From CAYXVU01 sp964468725 (GTDB taxonomy: Bacteria; Acidobacteriota; Blastocatellia; UBA7656), in the NCBI GenBank assembly GCA_964468725.1, contig CAYXVU010000118.1, forward strand, positions 1 to 18,042: 18,042 bases of DNA, in the 5' to 3' direction. The notes under the pieces were generated by a model. It saw only the letters and a list, made by a program, of their open reading frames with translations. It was not told the origin of the DNA and did not search any database. Position numbers and translations under genes: made by a program. Shown here piece after piece: positions 6,289-12,009 of the stretch (position 1 is its first letter; each line of letters begins with the position of its first letter).

Positions 6289-7728
6289 GTGAACAAGACG
6301 ACTTTATTGATCGCCGCCAACGCTCGCGCACAACTGCGCTGGTTCAAAGAACACATCTACACGGCGGTCATTCTCACCCCCATTGTTTTGAGCATTACCT
6401 ATGCCAGCTTGTCGGGGCTGACGGCAGAGATCGCTAAATGGCAACCTTCTGCTTGGCTGACGATTTTGGTGGCTGCGACCTTTGCGCTGTGCCTGATCGT
6501 GATGAGTTTGTCGCGCGCCAGCGCCGAGTTGTATCACATCCGCCGACCGGAATCGGCTTTCGATGCCTTTCCGCTCAGCGTGCAGACCCACCTGCATAAC
6601 GCACTGCTTAATCGCCTGACGCGCACCGCGATAACGGCGCTGCTGTTGGCGGTTCTGGTTTGGCTTGTCATCGGCGCGGCGTTGCTAAATCCGATCAGGC
6701 TCCTTGCCGTCGTTCCGCTGATTGTCGTCCTCGCAGTATCACAACTATTTGCGGCGCTCAACTGGATTCACTGGAACCATCGCCGCGAAGCGCGTGCCGG
6801 TTTGCTGGCTGTGCTGGCGCTCGCGCTGGCGGCGACCTTCGGGGGGTTGCTCCTTGTTCCATTCGTCCGACCGCACCTCCTGCCTGTCGGGTTGATCGGA
6901 GTCGCGCTGCCAGCCAGTCTGGTCTGGAGTCTGGCGCTCTATCTTTTACTGGCGCGATGGCATGCGCGATGGCGCGTATCCGACCTTGAATATGCCCGCC
7001 GGTTACAGCCGCCCGGACGATGGAGTGTCGTCAATGCGCGTCTCTTTCACCGCCGACTCGGCGCCATCGTCGCCGCGCAGGTGGTGCGCGATTTGCGATT
7101 GACCTTGCGCGCCTTCTCCTCAGCCGTCTACATCGTCGCCACCCTCTGCCTGCTTGCCTTGCTCGTGCTCTTCATCCTGTTGCGCGAAAATCTCCTGCCG
7201 CCGCCGATTGAGATATCCGGCTGGTTCGATATGACCTGGCTGCCCGTTGTGATGGCAACGAAGGCCGCGTGCGTCATCGTCACCTGTCTGCTGGTCGCGT
7301 TGTTGCCGGTACTGCTTGCCTATGAACTCCCGCTCTACTGGTTGGAACGCGCGGTTGGAACGACGGGGCTCGATATCTGGAATGCCAAACTCTGGTATGC
7401 ACGGTTAGTCAGCCTGCCCGCGCCGTTTCTGGTCTTCTTAGTCAGCCTGTTGAGCGGGCAAGCGCCTGCGGTCTATCTGCTGGCGATGCTTGCCGAATGT
7501 TTATGGTTATGGTGGATGACTAGCTCGCTGGCCGCTGCGCTGATCTTCGAGATGCCGACGCGGGCGGGGCTTTCGATCATTCTGATCGTCACCCTTGGGT
7601 TGGCGTCGGGAATGGTTGCGGCAATGCTCTGGCCGTTCGGCCTCATCTTTTATGTCTACGCCATGGAGTCGCTGACCAAGCGAGGCCGCGCCCGCGCGCG
7701 GTATTATTTGATGACGGGGGAAGAGTGA
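6289..7728 (+). CDS. ABC transporter permease, multi-spanning membrane protein
   Basis: 479 aa from GTG at 6289. An in-frame ATG at 6223 would add 22 polar residues without a ribosome site; the 6289 start also has only a weak one. The protein is almost entirely hydrophobic, with about 11 predicted membrane helices, starting with one near IYTAVILTPIVLSITYASL. A cytoplasmic stretch precedes the first helix (NARAQLRWFKEHIY), a pattern common in ABC exporter permeases. I see no domain for a soluble activity. It overlaps the ATPase gene at a GTGA junction, so the pair surely works as one exporter. The general layout resembles EcsB/ABC-2 permeases, but the exact subfamily and the substrate cannot be read from the sequence. 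Confidence 0.8.
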   Translation: MNKTTLLIAANARAQLRWFKEHIYTAVILTPIVLSITYASLSGLTAEIAKWQPSAWLTILVAATFALCLIVMSLSRASAELYHIRRPESAFDAFPLSVQTHLHNALLNRLTRTAITALLLAVLVWLVIGAALLNPIRLLAVVPLIVVLAVSQLFAALNWIHWNHRREARAGLLAVLALALAATFGGLLLVPFVRPHLLPVGLIGVALPASLVWSLALYLLLARWHARWRVSDLEYARRLQPPGRWSVVNARLFHRRLGAIVAAQVVRDLRLTLRAFSSAVYIVATLCLLALLVLFILLRENLLPPPIEISGWFDMTWLPVVMATKAACVIVTCLLVALLPVLLAYELPLYWLERAVGTTGLDIWNAKLWYARLVSLPAPFLVFLVSLLSGQAPAVYLLAMLAECLWLWWMTSSLAAALIFEMPTRAGLSIILIVTLGLASGMVAAMLWPFGLIFYVYAMESLTKRGRARARYYLMTGEE

Positions 7729-8444
7729 GCAACGCGTTTGTCGAAATTGAATCAGTCACTAAAAAGTACGGCGACATCATCGCCGTCAACGATGTCAGTC
7801 TGATGATTGGTGCAGGGGAAATCTTTTCGTTGGTCGGGCGCAACGGTGCAGGGAAATCCACCTTGATTCGCATGATCGTGGGCATTACCGAACCCGATAC
7901 GGGGCGATTGCTGATCTGCGGTGAAGACCTCGCGCATCGCTTGCCAACGACCAAACGCCATCTCGGTTATCTGCCCGAAGAGTTGTTGCTCTATGACCGG
8001 CTCACCGGCATCGAGTATTTACAACTGGTCGCCGGACTCAAAGAGGCCGACCCGGCGGCGGGCCACAAAGAGTTGGAGTTTTTCGAACTCGCGCACGCAG
8101 AGAATCAACTCATCGGCGGCTATTCGCTCGGCATGCGAAAAAAGATCGGGCTGGCGGCAGCAATGATCGGCGCGCCTGAGGTGTTGATTCTCGATGAGCC
8201 GCTCAATGGGTTGGATGTCGAGATGATGCGCAAGCTGCGCTTGCGTATTGAAGAGGAGCGTCGCCTCGGACGCACGGTTTTGATTTCGTCGCATGTGATG
8301 AGTTTCGTCGAACGCCTCAGCGACCGCGTCGGCGTGATGAAAGCCGGGCGATTGGTCGCCCTCGGCACACCCGCCGAGTTGCGCGAACGGACACAAATCA
8401 AAGACGGCCAGTTTGAAGATGTTTTCTTCAAACTGGCCGAATAA
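7725..8444 (+). CDS. ABC transporter ATP-binding protein (ABC-2/EcsA-like)
   Basis: 239 aa ATPase subunit that powers the adjacent permease. It starts at GTG, overlapping the permease stop in GTGA and preceded by GGGGGAAG, which suggests translational coupling. Nucleotide-binding motifs are Walker A GRNGAGKST (38-46), signature YSLGMRKK (133-140, in place of LSGGQ, as often in ABC-2 exporters), Walker B VLILDE (153-158), D-loop NGLD and switch His190 (SSH). The Q-loop position holds Glu85 (GYLPEE) instead of Gln, as in EcsA- and NatA-like proteins. Length is typical for a single nucleotide-binding domain. The last codons form a 15-bp perfect hairpin. Substrate unknown. Confidence 0.93.
   Translation: MSNAFVEIESVTKKYGDIIAVNDVSLMIGAGEIFSLVGRNGAGKSTLIRMIVGITEPDTGRLLICGEDLAHRLPTTKRHLGYLPEELLLYDRLTGIEYLQLVAGLKEADPAAGHKELEFFELAHAENQLIGGYSLGMRKKIGLAAAMIGAPEVLILDEPLNGLDVEMMRKLRLRIEEERRLGRTVLISSHVMSFVERLSDRVGVMKAGRLVALGTPAELRERTQIKDGQFEDVFFKLAE
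8405..8439. terminator. 15-bp perfect hairpin at the convergent gene junction, candidate terminator
   Basis: CGGCCAGTTTGAAGA (8405-8419) pairs without mismatch with TCTTCAAACTGGCCG (8425-8439) around a 5-nt loop. It lies inside the last 13 codons of the ABC ATPase gene, 3-40 bp before its stop, and 41 bp beyond the stop of the convergent M48 gene. On the minus strand a T-rich tail (TCTTTGATTTG) follows, so it may terminate M48 transcripts. On the plus strand no T-run follows; there it may instead protect the 3' end. Confidence 0.5.
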
Positions 8445-8479
8445 CGGAATCCGAATTTGCGTCTGCCGGTGGGCACGGG

Positions 8480-9916
8480 CTACGCCACGCGGATAGCGGC
8501 GATGATCTTCTCAAAGACCGATTTGTAGTTCTGATACTCGTCTTCCGGAGCGATGGTGATGAGATAAAACAGGCGGCCATCTGCCGTCGCCGTCGTGTAG
8601 ATCACATCCACTTCCATCGTGCCGGTGACCGGCGAAGGGCCTGCCACAATGGCGGCATAGCCGCGCCGGTCGCCGAAATCCACCTCTTGAATCTTCTCCG
8701 CCAACTGAAAATCGGGATTGGCTTTGATCTGTTGCTCGATGAAGATGCGAGTCGCGTTCTCCAAATCGTCGGCTTGCGCGGGCATCGCGCCGATGAAGAC
8801 GCCGTGCGTGACAACGACGGCTCCGTTCAGTTTTCCGTAAGCTCCTTTGGGCGCAAAGATGAAGTTCGAATCGTCCAACGACAGCCCATCCCAACTGTCC
8901 GGATATTCGAATAAGAATGCGCCATCGCGCGCTTCGTAACTGGTCATGGTCGATGAAGGCAACGCCACTCGAGAAGCCGCTTCGCCCTCACCTTGCGGCC
9001 CAACCCGGCGCACGCCGCTCGATGAACTCAAGTTTTTGCCGCCGGTCAGCCGCGCTTTCACCGCTTCGAATTCATTGGTTGTGTGAATGGGATTGGCGCT
9101 GACCGGCAGAGAGGGCAGCGCCTTGATGATCGAATCGAAGCGATTGCCGGGGTTCGGATGATCGCTCAAGAATTCCGGCCCTTGCGCGCCCGCTTCGGCT
9201 TCGAGAGTTTTGAAAAAGTTCGCCATATCGCGCGGGTCGTATCCGGCTTCGGCGACGATGCGCGCGCCGTCCAGATCGGCCTCGCTTTCTGCTGTGCGGC
9301 TCATCTTCAAAAACGCAACATTCGCGCCTGCGCCGCCAATGGCCGCGATGACTTGCCCCATATCCGAGTTTTGCCCTCCGGCTAACGAACCCAAGGCCTC
9401 CAGTCCGGCTTGTGCCAAATAAGCTTTGGAAGCCTGATTCGTTCCGTGCCGTAGGGCGACGTGAGTGATTTCGTGCGCCAAAACGCCCGCCAGTTCGCCC
9501 TCGTTCTTTGCTGCCGCAATCAATCCTGCGTGCACGAAGACGTAACCGCCGGGTAGGGCAAAAGCGTTTAACTCTTTTACGGCGACGACATTGAATTGAT
9601 AGGGAAACTTGTACCCGTGCGCTCTGGCCGCCAGCTTCGCGCCGAGGGCGCGGACAAAGTTGACGATCTGCGGGTCTTTGACCAGCGGCATCTGCTGCGC
9701 CACCTGCGTAGCGGACTGTTTGCCCATCTGAACGTCTTGTTCGGGGCTGAACAGATTGAAGCCGGGCTTAAAATGCGGCGCGGTCTTAGCGCCTTCGCCG
9801 CTGTTGCGCGTCTGCGTGCCGAGTTGTCCGCAGGCGGTTTGCAAAACCAACAAGGCGATGAGCAGCCAGAGCGCGCCCTGTCTTGGGAAGCGAATTGTTC
9901 TTTGGTTGAATCTCAT
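8480..9916 (-). CDS. Secreted/lipoprotein-like M48 family zinc metallopeptidase with extra C-terminal domain
   Basis: 478 aa from ATG at 9916, chosen because GAGGT lies 7 nt upstream; a start at 9940 would add 8 residues. The N-terminus has a basic stretch, a hydrophobic core (LWLLIALLVL) and Cys29 in QTACG. This is close to a lipobox but has Gln where Leu is usual, so lipid anchoring is uncertain. The M48 domain contains the zinc site HEITH (His148, Glu149, His152) and the third ligand Glu210 in ESEAD, followed by GYDPRDM and FLSDHPNPGNR, as in BepA/YfgC-like periplasmic proteases. Where BepA has tetratricopeptide repeats, this protein has a Ser-rich linker and a domain of about 140 residues (from near residue 330, FLFEYPDSWDG) resembling PsbP/DUF1795-type folds by eye. 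Probable role: degrading misfolded envelope proteins. It is convergent with the ABC operon and divergent from the thioredoxin-like gene. Confidence 0.9.
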   Translation of the reverse strand: MRFNQRTIRFPRQGALWLLIALLVLQTACGQLGTQTRNSGEGAKTAPHFKPGFNLFSPEQDVQMGKQSATQVAQQMPLVKDPQIVNFVRALGAKLAARAHGYKFPYQFNVVAVKELNAFALPGGYVFVHAGLIAAAKNEGELAGVLAHEITHVALRHGTNQASKAYLAQAGLEALGSLAGGQNSDMGQVIAAIGGAGANVAFLKMSRTAESEADLDGARIVAEAGYDPRDMANFFKTLEAEAGAQGPEFLSDHPNPGNRFDSIIKALPSLPVSANPIHTTNEFEAVKARLTGGKNLSSSSGVRRVGPQGEGEAASRVALPSSTMTSYEARDGAFLFEYPDSWDGLSLDDSNFIFAPKGAYGKLNGAVVVTHGVFIGAMPAQADDLENATRIFIEQQIKANPDFQLAEKIQEVDFGDRRGYAAIVAGPSPVTGTMEVDVIYTTATADGRLFYLITIAPEDEYQNYKSVFEKIIAAIRVA

Positions 9917-9938
9917 AATCGTGACCTCACGCGCCGTC

Positions 9939-9968
9939 ATTCTAGCTGGGTCACGAATCGAGGTTCAA
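9939..9968 (-). promoter_or_regulatory. Predicted promoter for the M48 peptidase gene
   Basis: Read on the minus strand: TTGAAC (9968-9963), an 18-bp spacer, TAGAAT (9944-9939). Four of 6 and 5 of 6 bases match consensus. The leader would be only about 15 nt but still contains the GAGGT ribosome site. The -35 overlaps that of the divergent gene. Confidence 0.5.
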
Positions 9969-9972
9969 CCTC
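9960..9972. promoter_or_regulatory. 13-bp palindrome over the shared divergent -35 region, candidate operator
   Basis: GAGGTT C AACCTC is a perfect inverted repeat. It covers the -35 elements of both predicted divergent promoters, so a bound regulator would affect both genes. No regulator gene is adjacent. Confidence 0.4.
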
Positions 9973-9992
9973 AAGCGGCCTTGTGGGATAAT
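9964..9992 (+). promoter_or_regulatory. Predicted promoter for the thioredoxin-like gene
   Basis: TTCAAC (9964-9969), a 17-bp spacer, GATAAT (9987-9992). The -10 matches 5 of 6 and the -35 is weak (3 of 6), so an activator may be needed. The predicted leader is about 30 nt. Confidence 0.4.
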
Positions 9993-10030
9993 GGCGGCGC
10001 CCGCGTGCAACCCATTTTGAGAGAGGAATC

Positions 10031-11509
10031 ATGCGAATCAAATTTCTGCCCTCGATTCTCCTGTTGATCTTGGTCACTGCTCTACCGTCCGGCGCACAGA
10101 ATAACAGTGCCACATACAGTTGGTCGGATTCCTTGCGCGATGTTTTTATAGACGGCGAATTGGATCGTTCGGCGCAAGTGTTGTTATGTAGCGAGCCGAA
10201 TCGTCTCGCCATCCTCTCGCCCAAACTTGATGCCGTCGTCGTCTTGGATGTCAACGAACAGAGCGTCAGCACGACCTTCAAAGACTTCTTTCGCCTCGCG
10301 CCCGATCATGCATCGGCGACTTCGGACGCTGCCGCGCCGTTACAGAGAACCGGCAGCTATGCCAATCTCGACGCCTCGACCTATCTGCTCAGCGTGGACG
10401 GGCGCTTGATCTTGCTGCGCTCGCACGCCGGAGCGAAGGGCGCACTCACCGAACAACAACTCTTCGACACGGTTCCCGTCTGGCGGCATCTGATGGAGAC
10501 CTATCAAGCCGATGCCAACGCCGTCGCGGCGCTGAAGGCTATTGATAAAGAGACGCAACTGACCATCGCGCTCGGCACCTGGTGCGGTGACAGCCGCAAC
10601 TATGTGCCGAAATTGCTGCGTGCTCTGCACGCTGCCGCTAATCCGCGCATCAAGATCAACTTCGTCGCCATTGACAATCAGTTTCAAGAACCCATTGATA
10701 CGATTCAAAAGCTGCGACTGGTCAATGTGCCGACGGTGATCGTCGAACGCGGCGGCAACGAGATCGGACGCATCGTCGAGACCCCCGCAGTGGATGCGAT
10801 TGAGAGCGATCTGGCGGCTGTCTTGAATGGCAAGCCCAACCTCCACAACGGGCGTTGGGATCGCGGCGCGCGGCTGGCGCGCGGCATCTATACCTATCGG
10901 GACGCAAGCGGCAAAGAAGTCGGCAAAGAGGAATGGGAGCTGTTCAAATTGGATGAAGGCGGCTATCTGGCACACAGCCGCATCAGCGAAGGCGATGTGA
11001 AGACCGAAGTCTGGCATCGCGTCAACGGTCAACTCAAACCGACCTTCGTCGAAGTCACCAAAGAGCGCGGCTCGGCCATCGTCCGCACCCGCTATCGCCT
11101 CAATGAACACTCGTTCACGGCGCGCATGCGAAGCAATGAAGCGGGGGTGATTGATCAGACCTTGAATGTGCCGGATGCCTTCTCGATGCAGTCGCCGTCC
11201 ATCGTCGCGCGCGGGTGGGAGTTTGCCAAAGCGTTGGAAGACGAAAACAAAAAACAGGTGCTCAGTTATCTCGCTCCCGTCGCATTCGACCAGACTGTCG
11301 GCGGGCTGGCGACGATCAGCTTCACCAACAAAGGCGAAACGACGGTGCGTGTGCCTGCCGGACAACTGCGCGCCCATCAGGTCATTCGCCATCAGGGCAA
11401 TGCTTCATCGGAATGGTGGCTGCACGCCGAACTGAGTCTCCCGGTGCGCGGCAAGACGGCAGGCATTGAATACCTGCTGACGACGTTGGAACTGACCCCG
11501 GCAAAATAG
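10031..11509 (+). CDS. Secreted thioredoxin-fold protein with CGDS active-site motif and large C-terminal domain
   Basis: 492 aa, ATG preceded by GAGAGGA with a short spacer. An N-terminal signal peptide (residues 1 to about 22, ending PSGAQ) predicts export. Residues about 25-150 form an unrecognised N-terminal region. Residues about 160-265 look like a thioredoxin fold: beta strand TIALGTWCGDSRNYVPKL, with Trp184-Cys185-Gly186-Asp187-Ser188 at the active site, and the expected cis-proline in VNVPTVIV (Pro234). Only one cysteine of the usual CxxC is present, so simple dithiol oxidoreductase activity is unlikely; the motif suggests a peroxidatic, isomerase-like or binding role. Residues about 275-492 are a beta-rich domain I do not recognise. 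It is divergent from the M48 peptidase gene with a shared promoter region, which suggests a common envelope role. Confidence 0.8.
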   Translation: MRIKFLPSILLLILVTALPSGAQNNSATYSWSDSLRDVFIDGELDRSAQVLLCSEPNRLAILSPKLDAVVVLDVNEQSVSTTFKDFFRLAPDHASATSDAAAPLQRTGSYANLDASTYLLSVDGRLILLRSHAGAKGALTEQQLFDTVPVWRHLMETYQADANAVAALKAIDKETQLTIALGTWCGDSRNYVPKLLRALHAAANPRIKINFVAIDNQFQEPIDTIQKLRLVNVPTVIVERGGNEIGRIVETPAVDAIESDLAAVLNGKPNLHNGRWDRGARLARGIYTYRDASGKEVGKEEWELFKLDEGGYLAHSRISEGDVKTEVWHRVNGQLKPTFVEVTKERGSAIVRTRYRLNEHSFTARMRSNEAGVIDQTLNVPDAFSMQSPSIVARGWEFAKALEDENKKQVLSYLAPVAFDQTVGGLATISFTNKGETTVRVPAGQLRAHQVIRHQGNASSEWWLHAELSLPVRGKTAGIEYLLTTLELTPAK

Positions 11510-11541
11510 TGTGGCGTGTCCCAATCGGCTTTGCTAAATAG

Positions 11542-11700
11542 CTTCATGACAAAGTCCTAGCCAAAGGGCGCAAACACTTTATTGAGCGATTGCTCGAAAC
11601 CGCACGACGCGATGGCTGCAACCGTGTTTGCGTAGTTGACAAAGAGTTTGGCCGCGATTAGCTGACCGATTTGCCTAATTTGCAGGCTGTGAAGTCATAG
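11542..11700 (+). pseudogene. Apparent remnant of a small protein gene with an in-frame TAG
   Basis: The frame is open from 11542 (after a TAG at 11539-11541) with no start codon. It reads protein-like sequence such as KHFIERLLETARRDGC and VCVVDKEFGRD, meets TAG at 11659-11661, then continues LTDLPNLQAVKS to a TAG at 11698-11700. The phrase structure across the internal stop suggests a decayed coding sequence. I do not recognise the family. Amber readthrough is an alternative but less likely. Confidence 0.3.
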
Positions 11701-11710
11701 CACAATCAAT

Positions 11711-11950
11711 TTATTCTCTCCTCAAATGACTAGAGGTCATGTGGTTCTTGACGACAAGGGTCTCGACCTCTAAGATAGCCGCGCCTTCCTCTTCGCGAAG
11801 GCAGATGTCGGCAATTCTTTCGGAGCCATTAGGAGCTAGTTACCCATCAAGAATTTCATACGCAGCCTTCGTTCGGTTTTGGCGCGTGCCATTTTGCGAG
11901 CGTAGGAAAACAATTGTACGCAAGGTAGCGGCAACCTCATTCGACCTTGC
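11711..11950 (-). pseudogene. Apparent remnant of a small protein gene with an in-frame TAA
   Basis: One minus-strand frame runs from after a TGA (11953-11951) to a TAA (11713-11711), broken only by TAA at 11842-11840. The upstream 36 codons read TLRTIVFLRSQNGTRQNR and AAYEILDG; the downstream 42 codons read ERIADICLREEEGAAILEVE and LVVKNHMTSSHLRRE. First codon positions in the downstream part are mostly A or G, as in real genes. No start codon with a ribosome site is seen. Family unknown. Confidence 0.3.
11748..11776 (+). promoter_or_regulatory. Candidate promoter for the S8 peptidase gene
   Basis: TTGACG (11748-11753), a 17-bp spacer, TAAGAT (11771-11776). Five of 6 and 4 of 6 bases match consensus. 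It overlaps the inverted repeat TAGAGGTC (11731-11738) / GACCTCTA (11765-11772), a possible operator. It implies a leader of over 200 nt before the ATG at 12010. Confidence 0.35.
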
Positions 11951-12009
11951 TCAACTTCGAAAATTCGTTCAACTCGGATCAAGAACTAACGACTAGGAGG
12001 ATGAAAGAG

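Larger units (their letters stand above)
11510..12009. other. Intergenic interval with gene remnants and the leader of the S8 peptidase gene
   Basis: 500 bp. It carries an apparent plus-strand gene remnant (11542-11700), an apparent minus-strand remnant (11711-11950), a candidate promoter (11748-11776) within an 8-bp inverted repeat, and the AGGAGG ribosome site of the S8 peptidase (11995-12000). No intact gene was found. Confidence 0.5.

Noticed and set aside
10340..11392. 350-aa open frame on the minus strand inside the thioredoxin-like gene
   Set aside because: Antisense to a well-supported gene with signal peptide and ribosome site; Arg/His/Asp-rich composition typical of an antisense shadow.
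11739..11996. 85-aa plus-strand open frame upstream of the S8 peptidase
   Set aside because: Ser/Arg-rich composition and no ribosome site; the minus-strand frame over the same bases has a better coding signal.
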